A stretch of 64,000 bases of DNA from Rhodanobacter thiooxydans (GCF_021545845.1 NZ_CP088923.1:3100001-3164000), one strand, 5' to 3'. Counted from the stretch's first letter, positions 1 through 8,646 are shown. Numbers and translations are program-made. Notes: a model not told the origin generated them from the letters alone.

Positions 1-271
1 GCACCAGCTGGTCGTCGTCGAAGGTGGTCAGGATGATCGTCGGCGGCAGCTCGTTGCGGGCGGACAGCGCCTGCAGCACCTCCAGCCCGCTCATGTTCGG
101 CATGCGCAGGTCCAGTAGCACCACGTCCGGCTTGACCCGCGGAATGTCCTGCACGGCCTGGGCGCCGTCGGCGCACTCGGCCACCACGCGGATGTCCTCG
201 GCGAGGTCGAGCAGCGAGCGAACCCCCTGGCGCACCAGATTCTGGTCGTCGACGAGACAAACGGAAATCAT
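1..271 (-). CDS. NarL/FixJ-type response regulator, receiver domain (3' end outside window)
   Basis: The N-terminal 90 codons of a response regulator are present, and the gene runs off the left edge. The translation opens MISVCLVDDQ, giving the acidic pair D8/D9. The phosphoacceptor is D54 in VVLLDLRMP, and the conserved switch threonine lies in ILTTF. The output domain is not visible; a LuxR-type HTH is inferred because the adjacent upstream kinase is of the HisKA_3 type, which pairs with NarL-like regulators. It follows the kinase gene on the same strand with a 104-base gap, so the two are probably co-transcribed. The signal sensed cannot be told from the sequence. Confidence 0.9.
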   Translation of the reverse strand, partial: MISVCLVDDQNLVRQGVRSLLDLAEDIRVVAECADGAQAVQDIPRVKPDVVLLDLRMPNMSGLEVLQALSARNELPPTIILTTFDDDQLV

Positions 272-375
272 CGCGGATCCTCGGGCAGACATGACTCAAG
301 AAAGTGATGTTGACAGCCACCGGGCCGGACCGCTGCCGACACCGGCGCATTTTTGCGCGCCGCGCGGCTGCCAGA

Positions 376-1599
376 TTACGACACATTCAGCGCCGGCGGC
401 TCAAGCCGGGTCGGCGCGTGCGCCAGTGCGATGTGCTCACCCAGCGGCAGCCGCACGGTCAATGCAAAGCCCTGGCTGAGGCCGGTGTCCAGCACCACGC
501 TGCCGCCAAATTCGGCCAGCCGCTCGCGCATGCCGGACAGGCCGTTGCCCGGCTCGACGTTCTCCGCGCCGCGGCCGTCGTCGCGCGCGTGCAGGCCGAG
601 CAGGTTTTCCCCCGCGTAGGCGAAGTTCAGCCACAGGTTGCGCGCGCCGGCGTGCTTGGCGGTGTTGGTGATGATTTCCTGCGCGCAGCGCAGCAGCACC
701 TGCGCGCGGCGCGGGTCCTCCACGCTGAAGCGCGGCGGCATGATCACGTGCACATTCAGGCCGGGCACGCCTTCGGTGAGGCTGCGCAGCGCCTGGGTCA
801 GGTCGATCGCATCGTCCTGGCGCAGCTCGCTGACCACCTCGCGCACGTCGGCCAGCAGCAGCTTGGCCGTACCCTGTGCCTTGCGCACGTGCGCGCACGC
901 CGCCTCGTTGCTGAGGTGGCTGGCCACTTCGAGGTTCAGGCTCAGCGCGGTCAGGTGGTGGCCGATCAGGTCGTGCAGGTCGCGCGCGATGCGCATGCGC
1001 TCGGCGATCCGGCTGGACTCGGCCAGCAGCGCGCGGGTGGCGCGCAACTCGGAGTTCAGCCGACGCTGCACCTCGCGCTGCTCGGCCTGCTGGCTGGCCA
1101 CGGTCGAGGTGATGAACACCAGCACCGAGATGCCCAGGTAGATGCTGGCCTGGATGAAGCCCACCGCGATACTGTGGTCGTATTCGGGGAAGGTGGCGAA
1201 CACCGCCACCAGGCTCAGGTGCTGCAGCACCAGCCAGGAAGCGGCGAGCCAGAACGGCAGCAGCCACGGCAGCACCAGCGAGGCCACCACCATCAGCATC
1301 GCCGACAGGCCGCTGTGGCTGTACCAGCCCACCGCGACGGCCGCCGCGGTCATCAGGGTCAGCCCCAGCAATTTCAGCCCCGGATAGCGGCGCGAACCGA
1401 GGTTGCTGGTCAGCAGCCAGTACATCAGGCCGAAGATCAGGTAGCACAGCGTCCACAGCAGCAACGAGAAGTTCGGGCGATGCAGCTGGTCGAGCCTTTC
1501 GGTGGCCCAGCTGGTGACCAGCGGCGTGCCCGCCGACAGGTAGGTGAAGAAGCCCGCATAGCGGAGCAGGCGGATGTGGTTGATGAATGGCCAGCGCAT
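376..1599 (-). CDS. NarL-family sensor histidine kinase
   Basis: A 407-residue membrane sensor kinase. About five or six hydrophobic segments occupy residues 10-170. They are followed by a short linker and a HisKA_3 dimerisation box, RDLHDLIGHHLT, with the phosphorylated histidine at H209. The C-terminal HATPase domain shows an N box (QEIITNTAKHAG), DDGRG and a GLSGMRERL motif. It should autophosphorylate and pass phosphate to the regulator encoded next to it (1-271). There is no recognisable periplasmic sensor domain, so the stimulus is probably felt within or near the membrane. The last ~20 residues after the ATPase domain look disordered. The start at 1599 gives a normal first membrane segment. 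Confidence 0.9.
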   Translation of the reverse strand: MRWPFINHIRLLRYAGFFTYLSAGTPLVTSWATERLDQLHRPNFSLLLWTLCYLIFGLMYWLLTSNLGSRRYPGLKLLGLTLMTAAAVAVGWYSHSGLSAMLMVVASLVLPWLLPFWLAASWLVLQHLSLVAVFATFPEYDHSIAVGFIQASIYLGISVLVFITSTVASQQAEQREVQRRLNSELRATRALLAESSRIAERMRIARDLHDLIGHHLTALSLNLEVASHLSNEAACAHVRKAQGTAKLLLADVREVVSELRQDDAIDLTQALRSLTEGVPGLNVHVIMPPRFSVEDPRRAQVLLRCAQEIITNTAKHAGARNLWLNFAYAGENLLGLHARDDGRGAENVEPGNGLSGMRERLAEFGGSVVLDTGLSQGFALTVRLPLGEHIALAHAPTRLEPPALNVS

Positions 1600-1791
1600 C
1601 CGCGCATCATTGGTCGTGACGGGGCTTCGCGCAATGCGCGGGAAGTCATGCCGCGGGCGACGATGCCGGCTTTACGAAGCTTTTACATGTGCCCTTGCGA
1701 GATGTAAGGCTCACGGCCGCATGTCATAATGGGCCATTGCGCGAGGCTGTGGCCCGACCTCGCACCCGAATCCACCATTGCGGAGCAACGA

Positions 1792-2415
1792 ATGGCCCTT
1801 GCCATCCGCGACGTGCGCGAGCACGACCTGGATGCCGTACTGGCGCTCAACAATGCCGCCGGTCGCTCCATCCTCGCCCTCGATGCGGCCCAGCTGCGCT
1901 ATTTCTACGAGCACGCCGAGTATTTCCGCGTGGCCGAGATCGACGGCCACCTGGCCGGGTTCCTGATCGCCTTGCGCGAAGGCGGCGACTACGCCAGCCC
2001 GAACTACCGCTGGTTCGCCGAGCACTATCCGCAGTTCGTCTACATCGACCGCATCGTGATCGCCAACGCCTACCGCCGCCACGGCCTGGGCCGCATCTTC
2101 TATTGCGATGTGCACAGCTACGCCGAGGTGCGCGTGCCGCTGCTCACCTGCGAGGTGTTCCTGGAGCCGCGCGACGACGTGGTGGTGCTGTTCCATGGCA
2201 CCTACGGCTTCCAGGAAGTCGGCCAGCAGCGCATGGGCAAGCACGGCCCGCAGGTCAGCCTGCTCGCCCGCGACCTGCCCAGCTACGCCTACGTGCGCGA
2301 CACCTGGCTCGAACATGGCGGCCTGCCCGACGTGCCGTGGCTGGCCGAGCGCGAACGTCCTGCCCTGCACGACGCCACCACCCCGCGCCGCCTCGCCGGG
2401 GAGCGGCGCCCGTGA
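1792..2415 (+). CDS. GNAT-family N-acetyltransferase
   Basis: A 207-residue GNAT-fold protein beginning MALAIRDVREHDL. The acetyl-CoA-binding region reads VIANAYRRHGLGRIFY, equivalent to the R/Q-x-x-G-x-G/A loop. The ATG at 1792 is chosen over an upstream in-frame ATG at 1729 because GGAG lies about 10 bases before it and the upstream extension has no domain. The gene overlaps minC by four bases (GTGA), so translation is probably coupled. Similar acetyltransferases are found upstream of minC in related bacteria, but the substrate is unknown. Confidence 0.85.
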   Translation: MALAIRDVREHDLDAVLALNNAAGRSILALDAAQLRYFYEHAEYFRVAEIDGHLAGFLIALREGGDYASPNYRWFAEHYPQFVYIDRIVIANAYRRHGLGRIFYCDVHSYAEVRVPLLTCEVFLEPRDDVVVLFHGTYGFQEVGQQRMGKHGPQVSLLARDLPSYAYVRDTWLEHGGLPDVPWLAERERPALHDATTPRRLAGERRP

Positions 2416-3182
2416 ATGCAAAAGCAGAAGTCACCGATGCCTGCGACCTGCGCTTCGGCCAGGTCGGTATTGCCTGCGTGCGCGTGCGCCGGGTCGACGC
2501 CGCCGCGCTGTGCGACGAACTGGAGCGCCGCGTGCGCGCCGCCCCGCAGATGTTCGCCCGCGCTGCCGTGGTACTGGACCTGAGCCACCTGTCCGGCCTG
2601 CCCGACGATGGCGCCGTCGACGCGCTGCTGGAGGCGGTGCGCAGCGCCGGCATGCTGCCGGTGGGCCTGGCCTACGGCACCAGCGAGACCGAGGCGCTGG
2701 CCAAACGCATGGGCCTGCCGCTGATCGCCAAGTTCCGCGCCGCCTACGAGCCGGCCGCGGGCAGCGCGTCACCCGCCGAACCGGCGCCGCGCGCCGAACC
2801 GGCCCCGGCGGTGCAGCGCGAGCCGATCCTGTCCGCGCCGCCGTCCGGCAGCATGCACGGTGCCCAGCACCATGCCGGTTCGGTACGTTCGGGCCAGCAG
2901 GTCTATGCGCGCGAGCGCGACCTGATCGTCACCGGCGCCGTCGCCAACGGCGCCGAGGTGATCGCCGACGGCAACATCCACATCTACGGCAGCCTGCGCG
3001 GTCGCGCCATGGCCGGCGCACAGGGCGACGGCAAGGCGCGCATCTTCGTCTCCGACTTTCGCGCCGAACTGGTGGCGATTGCCGGGCAGTATCGCGTGTT
3101 CGAACAGATTCCCGGCGACCTCGAGGGCCAGTCCGTGCAATGCTGGCTCGAAGGCGACAAGCTGCTGATTGCCAGACTGTAG
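2412..3182 (+). CDS. minC: Septum site-determining protein MinC
   Basis: MinC inhibits FtsZ assembly away from midcell and is carried to the membrane by MinD. The 256-residue product has an N-terminal MinC domain (about 1-110) and a Pro/Ala-rich linker (about 115-150). The C-terminal beta-helix domain carries RDLIVTGAVANGAEVIADGN and then GNIHIYGSLRGRAMAG, typical of the MinD-binding surface. I place the start at the GTG at 2412: it overlaps the preceding stop as GTGA, and the nearby ATG is out of frame. minC, minD and minE follow in order and are presumably one operon. Confidence 0.95.
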   Translation: MNAKAEVTDACDLRFGQVGIACVRVRRVDAAALCDELERRVRAAPQMFARAAVVLDLSHLSGLPDDGAVDALLEAVRSAGMLPVGLAYGTSETEALAKRMGLPLIAKFRAAYEPAAGSASPAEPAPRAEPAPAVQREPILSAPPSGSMHGAQHHAGSVRSGQQVYARERDLIVTGAVANGAEVIADGNIHIYGSLRGRAMAGAQGDGKARIFVSDFRAELVAIAGQYRVFEQIPGDLEGQSVQCWLEGDKLLIARL

Positions 3183-3219
3183 CCACCCACAACAAGAACA
3201 ACTACGCGGAGATGGGCCC

Positions 3220-4035
3220 TTGACTGCTGAGATTATCGTTGTCACCTCCGGCAAAGGCGGCGTCGGCAAGACGACGACCAGCGCCTCGCTCGCCACCGGC
3301 CTGGCCATGGCCGGCAAGAAAACCGCGGTGATCGACTTCGACGTCGGCCTGCGCAACCTCGACCTGATCATGGGCTGCGAGCGGCGCGTGGTGTACGACT
3401 TCGTCAACGTCGTGCACGGCGAGGCCGCGCTGAAGCAGTCGCTGATCAAGGACAAGCGCTACGACAACCTGTACGTGCTGGCCGCCAGCCAGACCCGCGA
3501 CAAGGACGCGCTGACCATGGAGGGCGTCGAGAAGGTGCTCGACGGCCTGTCCGAAGAGGGCTTCGAGTACGTCGTGTGCGACTCCCCCGCCGGCATCGAG
3601 AAAGGCGCCCACCTGGCGATGTACTTCGCCGACCACGCGGTGGTGGTGGTCAACCCGGAAGTGTCCTCGGTGCGCGACTCCGACCGCATCCTTGGCCTGC
3701 TCGCCAGCAAGACCCGGCGCGCCGAGAAGGGCGAGAGCCCGGTCACCCAGCACCTGCTGCTGACCCGCTACAACCCCGCGCGCGTGGCCATCGGCGAGAT
3801 GCTCAGCGTGAAGGACGTCGAGGAGATCCTCGGCATCGAGGTGGTCGGCGTGATCCCCGAATCGGAGAACGTGCTGACCGCCTCCAACAACGGCATCCCG
3901 GTGATCGTCGACGCGGCCTCGCAGGCTGGCCAGGCCTACAGCGACACGGTCGCCCGCATCCTCGGCGAAGAGCGCCCGCTGCGCTTCATCGACGTACCGA
4001 AGAAAGGCTTTCTCCAGCGCGTATTCGGAGGTTGA
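3220..4035 (+). CDS. minD: Septum site-determining ATPase MinD
   Basis: A membrane-associated ATPase that recruits MinC and oscillates with MinE. The 271-residue product has the deviant Walker A GKGGVGKTT (residues 11-19) and the DFDVGLRNLD switch region. It also has VVCDSPAGIE, the Walker B-like strand. The C-terminal amphipathic membrane helix reads KGFLQRVFGG. No ATG fits the family N-terminus. A TTG at 3220, with GCGGAG about nine bases upstream, gives TAEIIVVTSGKGG, which matches MinD proteins, so a TTG start is proposed. It lies 37 bases after minC and five before minE. Confidence 0.96.
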   Translation: MTAEIIVVTSGKGGVGKTTTSASLATGLAMAGKKTAVIDFDVGLRNLDLIMGCERRVVYDFVNVVHGEAALKQSLIKDKRYDNLYVLAASQTRDKDALTMEGVEKVLDGLSEEGFEYVVCDSPAGIEKGAHLAMYFADHAVVVVNPEVSSVRDSDRILGLLASKTRRAEKGESPVTQHLLLTRYNPARVAIGEMLSVKDVEEILGIEVVGVIPESENVLTASNNGIPVIVDAASQAGQAYSDTVARILGEERPLRFIDVPKKGFLQRVFGG

Positions 4036-4040
4036 TCACG

Positions 4041-4337
4041 ATGGGCATTCTCGATTTCCTCAAGCGCAAGCCCGAAGCCACCGCCAGCGTGGCGCGCGAA
4101 CGCCTGCGCATCATCGTGGCGCAGGAGCGCTCCACCCGCGGTGCGCCTGACTACCTGCCGATGATGCGCAACGAGCTGCTCGAAGTGATCAAGAAGTATG
4201 TCCACGTCGACCTCGAGGCGATCAACATCAATTTCGAGCGCGACAGCGGCCACGAGATCCTCGAACTCTCGGTCACCCTGCCGGAAGGCAAGCAGGCCGC
4301 CAGCAGCGAAACCAAGGGCGAAGCCAAAACCGGCTGA
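4041..4337 (+). CDS. minE: Cell division topological specificity factor MinE
   Basis: MinE stimulates MinD ATPase and drives pole-to-pole oscillation. The 98-residue product starts MGILDFLKRKP, the membrane-targeting segment. The MinD-contact strand follows (RERLRIIVAQERS), then the dimerisation domain (YLPMMRNELLEVIKKY and INFERDSGHEILELSVTLP). Length and order match the family. It is five bases after minD. The upstream GGAGG (4027-4031), inside the end of minD, can serve as its ribosome binding site. The Ser/Glu/Lys-rich tail after residue 85 is not conserved. Confidence 0.96.
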   Translation: MGILDFLKRKPEATASVARERLRIIVAQERSTRGAPDYLPMMRNELLEVIKKYVHVDLEAININFERDSGHEILELSVTLPEGKQAASSETKGEAKTG

Positions 4338-4420
4338 GCCAGCGCCATTCCGTCCTTGGCGACGCCGCGTCGCCCGGTCCTCTCTTGCCCCGAAGCCACC
4401 TGCGCCCGTCGCGCACGCCC

Positions 4421-4921
4421 ATGCTCCCCGACACTCCTCCCGCCCGCGGCGACGACCCGGCCAGCAGCGTGCTGCGCCTGGGCCAGATCGGCTTCGATGC
4501 GCCTGCTGCCCTGCTCGATCGCTTCGGCCTCAAGCTCCAGCGCGTGGCGCCCGGTGAACCGATTCCAGGCAGCTTCTGGGGCGACGAGGAGGCCGGCATC
4601 ATCGGCAGCACCGTCTACGCCCGCGACGACACCCCGGTGCACTCGCTGCTGCACGAGGCCTGCCACCTGATCGTGCTGCCACCGGAAAGACGTCCAGACG
4701 TCCATACCGACGCCACCGATTCGATCGAGGAGGAGGACGCCACCTGCTGCCTGCAGATCGTGCTGGCCGACGAACTGCCCGACGTGGGGTGCGAGCGCCT
4801 GATGCGCGACATGGATGCCTGGGGCTACACGTTCCGGCTCGGCTCGGCGCGCGCCTGGTTCGAGCGCGACGCCGACAATGCCCGCGACTTCCTCAAGGCA
4901 CGCGGCCTGCCGCACGCGTGA
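4421..4921 (+). CDS. Conserved protein with HExxH-type motif
   Basis: A 166-residue soluble protein of no named family that I can recall. It contains VHSLLHEACHLIV, which places an HExxH zincin motif at H78-H82. A glutamate-rich run about 22 residues later (SIEEEDATCC) could supply a third ligand. This makes a small zinc metallopeptidase or metal-binding role possible but unproven; there is no signal peptide. The start at ATG 4421 is preferred over 4385 because the upstream residues look random. It lies downstream of minE in the same direction, 83 bases away. The C-terminus ends just before a GAATCCC repeat tract. Confidence 0.65.
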   Translation: MLPDTPPARGDDPASSVLRLGQIGFDAPAALLDRFGLKLQRVAPGEPIPGSFWGDEEAGIIGSTVYARDDTPVHSLLHEACHLIVLPPERRPDVHTDATDSIEEEDATCCLQIVLADELPDVGCERLMRDMDAWGYTFRLGSARAWFERDADNARDFLKARGLPHA

Positions 4922-4926
4922 CACGC

Positions 4927-4947
4927 GAATCCCGAATCCCGAATCCC
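4927..4947. repeat. Three GAATCCC heptamer repeats
   Basis: Three exact copies of GAATCCC lie between the convergent ends of the HExxH gene and chaB. The same heptamer recurs at 15644-15685 (6 copies), within 18046-18140 (4, one altered) and within 46932-47014 (2). At those loci it sits between inverted GTAGGAGCCCGCTCGCGGGC arms, which are absent here. Confidence 0.85.
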
Positions 4948-4949
4948 GG

Positions 4950-5177
4950 CTACCTGGCGTGCCAGTCGCCATCGCCGCCTTTCTCGTACTTCTTCTTGAC
5001 CGCGGCCCAGGCCACCTTGTGTGCGGCCTCCTCGCGCGACTCGCTGCCGCGGCGATGATCCTTGTCGGCGTAGTCGTCCCAGGCGCTGTTGAACGCCTCC
5101 TTGTAGATTTCCTGTGCATGTTTCGGCACGTGCTCGCGCACGCTGTCGGGCAGTTCGCTGATGGATGCGTAAGGCAC
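4950..5177 (-). CDS. chaB: ChaB family protein
   Basis: A 75-residue protein matching the ChaB family. It reads SISELPDSVREHVPKHAQEI, then YKEAFNSAWDDY, and later REEAAHKVAWAAVKKKYEK. ChaB was named as a regulator of the ChaA cation antiporter, but its biochemical role is poorly settled. No chaA is nearby. The start is taken as GTG 5177, giving MPYASISELP as in homologues; no suitable ATG exists. Its stop codon lies within a few bases of the GAATCCC repeat tract. Confidence 0.85.
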   Translation of the reverse strand: MPYASISELPDSVREHVPKHAQEIYKEAFNSAWDDYADKDHRRGSESREEAAHKVAWAAVKKKYEKGGDGDWHAR

Positions 5178-5281
5178 GGCGCGGACCCCGCAATGGACGA
5201 GTGATGCCGACCACCGTGGGCCATGCGCGATCAAGCCACCGTCAACCGCACGTGCTCGCCACGACAACACGGCGACGCCGT

Positions 5282-5872
5282 TCAGCGACGCGAGACGTGC
5301 GGCTCGCCCGGCACGTACCAGCGCCAGCGTTCGTCGGCCGCGCGGGTAATGCCGACGCGCGTAGTAGCCACCGGCGCAACGGGCGGCGGCACGCCATCGT
5401 CGACGATGCTGAAGCCGCCGGCGCCGCCGACCAGGTCGAGGCCATCCTGTGCGCGGCCGATGCCCATGGCCTGGCACAGCCGCGCCGGCCCGCGGCACAG
5501 GTCGCGGTCGTGGCGGCAACCGGGCCGCACCGCCCGCATCGCGGCCAGCCCGCCCAGCGGTGCCAGTGCACGCAGCAACACCGCGACGCCTTCGCCTTCC
5601 TCGCCGCACACCGGGTTGCAGCACCAGTGCATGCCGTAAGTGAAGTACACGTAGAGCAGCCCCGGCGTGCCGAACATCGTCGCGTTGCGCGCCGTGCGGC
5701 CGCGCCAGGAATGCGCGGCCGGATCCGCCACCCCGCAGTAGGCCTCGGTTTCCACGATGCGACCGCTGCGGCCGTCCGCATTCAACAGCACCTTGTTCAG
5801 CAGGTCGGGGGCGACCGCGCGCGGGTCGCGCCGGTAGAAGGCGCGACCCAGCGCTACGGGTCGGTCAGGCAT
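5282..5872 (-). CDS. mpg: 3-methyladenine DNA glycosylase (AAG/Mpg family)
   Basis: A base-excision-repair enzyme that removes alkylated purines. The 196-residue protein shows the AAG-fold signatures RIVETEAYCG, with the catalytic glutamate of VETEAY. It also has RTARNATMFGTPGLLYVYF and YGMHWCCNPVC. The family is normally about 190-210 residues, so the gene looks complete. It sits in a minus-strand group with the AhpD-like and PEP-mutase-like genes but is separated from them by short gaps. No regulatory site was seen. Confidence 0.92.
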   Translation of the reverse strand: MPDRPVALGRAFYRRDPRAVAPDLLNKVLLNADGRSGRIVETEAYCGVADPAAHSWRGRTARNATMFGTPGLLYVYFTYGMHWCCNPVCGEEGEGVAVLLRALAPLGGLAAMRAVRPGCRHDRDLCRGPARLCQAMGIGRAQDGLDLVGGAGGFSIVDDGVPPPVAPVATTRVGITRAADERWRWYVPGEPHVSRR

Positions 5873-5935
5873 GCCTGCGCGGCCACAGCGCGGAAGCCGG
5901 TGCCGGCCAGCGACGGGGCCGCAGCGGCGCCATGC

Positions 5936-6397
5936 TCAGCCCGCCGGCTTCGGCTGGTAGCTGCCCACGTCTGCGTGAAAACCGATCGCCAGCCGGTTCC
6001 AGCCGTTGATGGTGATGATGGCCAGGGTGAGGTCGACCATCGCCTTTTCGTCGAACTGCGCGCGCACCTCCTCGTACAGGGCATCGGGCAGTTCGTTCGT
6101 CGACACCAGGGTGACCGCCTCGGCCCAGGCCAGCGCGGCCCGCTCGCGTGCCGAGTAGAACGGCGCCTCGCGCCACGCCGCCAGCACGTGCAGGCGCTGC
6201 TCCGTCTCGCCGGCAGCGCGCGCGTCCTTGCTGTGCATGTCCAGGCAGTACGCGCAACCGTTGATCTGCGACACCCGCATCTTCACCAGCTCGACCAGCG
6301 AATGCTCCAGGCCGGAGCCCTGCACATACATCTCCAGGCCCAGCATGGCCTTCAGGCCCGTGGGTGCCACCTTGCCGTACTCGATACGCTTGCTCAC
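5936..6397 (-). CDS. Carboxymuconolactone decarboxylase / AhpD-like protein
   Basis: A 153-residue all-helical CMD-family protein. It contains the redox-type motif NGCAYCLDMHSKDAR, a CxxC followed by a histidine, as in AhpD-like peroxidase reductants. KMRVSQINGC before it is the usual family lead-in. Members act in peroxide or hydroperoxide reduction, but the substrate here is unknown. It lies 33 bases downstream of the PEP-mutase-like gene on the same strand, so they may be co-transcribed. A second, more divergent CMD gene lies at 26388-26942. Confidence 0.88.
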   Translation of the reverse strand: MSKRIEYGKVAPTGLKAMLGLEMYVQGSGLEHSLVELVKMRVSQINGCAYCLDMHSKDARAAGETEQRLHVLAAWREAPFYSARERAALAWAEAVTLVSTNELPDALYEEVRAQFDEKAMVDLTLAIITINGWNRLAIGFHADVGSYQPKPAG

Positions 6398-6430
6398 TAC
6401 AGACTCCTCGATGAAAAACTGCTGCGCCGC

Positions 6431-7276
6431 TCAGCCGCGCTCGAACAGCCGCTGTGCGTCCGCATAGGTGAAGGTGGCGGCCAAACCGTCGAAGCGACCG
6501 CTCTCCAGCAGCGCTGCCGCCGCGCGATCCACCGCCGCCAGCGCCAGCGTGGCAAAGCGCGTGGCCGTGCTGACGCGGGCCACGCCGAGCCGGGCCAGCT
6601 CGGCCAGGTCGGGCATGCCGGGGCCGGCGGCCACGTTGACCGCTGCGTCGACCGCGCGCACCAGCGCGGCCAGTGTGGCGCGGTCGCCCAGCCCGATCGG
6701 ATAGATGCCGTCGGCACCCGCCGCCAGATAAGCCTGCGCACGTTGCACGGCATCGGCAAGCGGCACGGCCGGGTCGGCGACGTGCTGCATCCAGTTGTCC
6801 ACCCGCGCGTTGATCACAATCGGCACGCCGGCCGCCTCGGCGGCGCCACGCGCAGCGCGAATCCGCGCCGCGGCTTCCGCGACGGGTCGCAGCGGGCCGT
6901 GGCCGGGACGGCCGTCTTCCAGGTTGATGCCCACCGCGCCGGCCGCGATCACCGCGCGCACCGTGGCGGCCACCGCCTCCGGTGTCTCGCCATAGCCGGT
7001 CTCGATGTCCGCCGTCACCGGCAGGTCGACCACCCGCACGATCCGCGCGATCGCCGCCAGCACCTCGGTCAGCGGTGCCTGCTCGCCGTCGGCGTAGCCG
7101 AGCGACCAGGCCATGCCGGCGCTGGTGGTGGCGATCGCCGCGAAGCCGCGCTGCGCGAACAGCTGCGCGCTGCCCGCATCCCACGCATTGGGCAGCAGCA
7201 GGATCGCCGTACGGTCATGCATCCTGCGGAACGCGTGCGCCTTGTCGACCTGCCTGTCCACCGTGGCGTCTGCCAT
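6431..7276 (-). CDS. Isocitrate lyase/PEP mutase superfamily protein
   Basis: A 281-residue TIM-barrel protein of the ICL/PEPM superfamily. It reads LLPNAWDAGSAQLFAQRGF, then IATTSAGMAWSLGY, VTADIETGYGE with metal-binding acidic residues, and GINLEDGRPG. It lacks the KKCGH-type catalytic loop of true isocitrate lyases. It therefore belongs to the broad group annotated as PEP phosphonomutase-like or oxaloacetate/2,3-dimethylmalate lyase-like; the substrate is not assignable. It precedes the AhpD-like gene on the minus strand. The intergenic region to the divergent DUF2235 gene is about 106 bases. Confidence 0.88.
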   Translation of the reverse strand: MADATVDRQVDKAHAFRRMHDRTAILLLPNAWDAGSAQLFAQRGFAAIATTSAGMAWSLGYADGEQAPLTEVLAAIARIVRVVDLPVTADIETGYGETPEAVAATVRAVIAAGAVGINLEDGRPGHGPLRPVAEAAARIRAARGAAEAAGVPIVINARVDNWMQHVADPAVPLADAVQRAQAYLAAGADGIYPIGLGDRATLAALVRAVDAAVNVAAGPGMPDLAELARLGVARVSTATRFATLALAAVDRAAAALLESGRFDGLAATFTYADAQRLFERG

Positions 7277-7382
7277 CGCCTGTTGTCAGGGCGCATAGAG
7301 TACACCTGCGGGCTGCGCCCGGCACTGGCCCGGCGCAGCACCGAGGCCTAGAGTTGCCCTGCGCAATCCCGCTGGAGGCACC

Positions 7383-8525
7383 ATGACCGCACGCCGGCTC
7401 GCACTGCTGTTCGACGGCACCTGGAACAAGCCCGAGTCGGACACCAACGTGGAGCGCCTGCGCCGGCTGATCGCGCCGCGCGATGGGGGCGGCCATGCGC
7501 AGCTGGTCAACTACATTCCCGGCGTGGGCGTAAAGCGCGGCATCGCCCACCTGCTTGGCGGCGCGTTCGGCTACGGCCTGTCCGGCAACGTGCTCGATGG
7601 CTACCGCTGGCTGTGCGAAACCTGGCAGCCCGGCGACCTGCTCTACCTGTTCGGCTTCAGCCGCGGCGCCTATACCGCACGCAGCCTCGGCGGGATGATC
7701 CGCAAATGCGGCCTGCTCCGCTGCGACCGCCACGGCAGCGTGGCCAGGGCCGACGTCGCTGCCGCGTACGACGTCTATCGCGACACCCGCTGCAGGCCCG
7801 ACGATCCGGTCGCGGTGGAATTCCGCGCCGACCATTCGATCGTGGTCGATATCCACTTCATCGGCGTGTGGGACACCGTCGGCTCGCTCGGCATCCCGGG
7901 CACCGCCTCGTGGTTTCCCTACGCGCGCAAGCGCTACCAGTTCCACGACACCGAACTCAGCAAGATCGTGAAGTACGCCTACCAGGCGCTGGCGCTGGAC
8001 GAGCACCGCGCCGACTTTGCGCCCACGGTATGGACGCGCAACCCGTACACGGTGAAGCCCGGCGAAACACTGACCTCCAAGAAGGCCGAGCAGATCGAAA
8101 TCGAGCAGCGCTGGTTCATCGGCGCGCACGCCGACGTCGGCGGCGGCAACGACTGCGACGGTGCCGGACGCCGACCCGACCCGCTGCCCGGGCTGCCGCT
8201 GGCCTGGCTGCAGCGCAAGGCGATCGCCGCCGGGCTGGCCTGCCATGCGCTGTTCATGCCGGAAGACGACGCCGCCAGCGGCGTGCCGCGCAATTCGTAC
8301 GCGGAATTCATGGACGGCCTCTACAAGGTATTCAAGCCACCGTTCGACCGCATGCTCGGCACCGGCGTCAACGAGAAAATCGACGGTTCGGTATGGCAAC
8401 GCTGGCTCGCCGATGGCAGCTATCGCTCGCCTTCGCTGGTCAGGGCCCTGGCCGACAGCAGCACACTGGTATTGACGGATGCCGTAGCGCGCGTCCCCGC
8501 GGCCATGCCGGATTCACCGGCGTAG
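7383..8525 (+). CDS. DUF2235 (T6SS phospholipase-like) alpha/beta hydrolase
   Basis: A 380-residue protein with the DUF2235 opening RRLALLFDGTWNKPESDTNV. The nucleophile elbow GFSRGAYTAR has its serine at S93. Later conserved segments are FIGVWDTVGSLG, and ALDEHRADFAPTVW with a possible catalytic acid. RWFIGAHADVGGG carries the likely catalytic histidine. The family includes Tle1-type type VI lipase effectors, but no immunity gene, VgrG or T6SS gene is nearby, and stand-alone members are common. No signal peptide. Start ATG 7383 follows a GGAGG (7374-7378). Confidence 0.85.
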   Translation: MTARRLALLFDGTWNKPESDTNVERLRRLIAPRDGGGHAQLVNYIPGVGVKRGIAHLLGGAFGYGLSGNVLDGYRWLCETWQPGDLLYLFGFSRGAYTARSLGGMIRKCGLLRCDRHGSVARADVAAAYDVYRDTRCRPDDPVAVEFRADHSIVVDIHFIGVWDTVGSLGIPGTASWFPYARKRYQFHDTELSKIVKYAYQALALDEHRADFAPTVWTRNPYTVKPGETLTSKKAEQIEIEQRWFIGAHADVGGGNDCDGAGRRPDPLPGLPLAWLQRKAIAAGLACHALFMPEDDAASGVPRNSYAEFMDGLYKVFKPPFDRMLGTGVNEKIDGSVWQRWLADGSYRSPSLVRALADSSTLVLTDAVARVPAAMPDSPA

Positions 8526-8552
8526 CCGGTGCGGCGACGCCTCAGAGCTTGT

Positions 8553-8646
8553 GAAGAAAACCACATCCTGTGGTTTTCTTCAGTCGCGAGTCCGGTACAC
8601 GCCCGGACTCGCTCACATGAAACAGTCACTGGCGTGACTGTTTCAT
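8553..8646. repeat. Three consecutive perfect stem-loops
   Basis: Directly after the DUF2235 gene lie three inverted repeats. They are GAAGAAAACCACA/TGTGGTTTTCTTC (8553-8581), GCGAGTCCG/CGGACTCGC (8586-8612) and ATGAAACAGTCAC/GTGACTGTTTCAT (8617-8646). None is followed by a T-run. They could form an extended transcript 3' end or be remnants of small repeat elements. They lie between convergent genes. Confidence 0.75.

Noticed and set aside
304..1707. A 467-codon open frame on the plus strand, antisense to the histidine kinase
   Set aside because: It has no domain, is Gln/Arg/His-rich and covers a kinase with all family motifs on the other strand; high GC keeps antisense frames open.
5165..7351. 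A 728-codon plus-strand frame
   Set aside because: It is antisense to mpg, the AhpD-like gene and the PEP-mutase-like gene, all of which have clear motifs.
7383..8525. Type VI effector with immunity partner
   Set aside because: The DUF2235 protein resembles Tle1-type lipases, but there is no VgrG, PAAR or immunity gene beside it, so a T6SS role is not supported.
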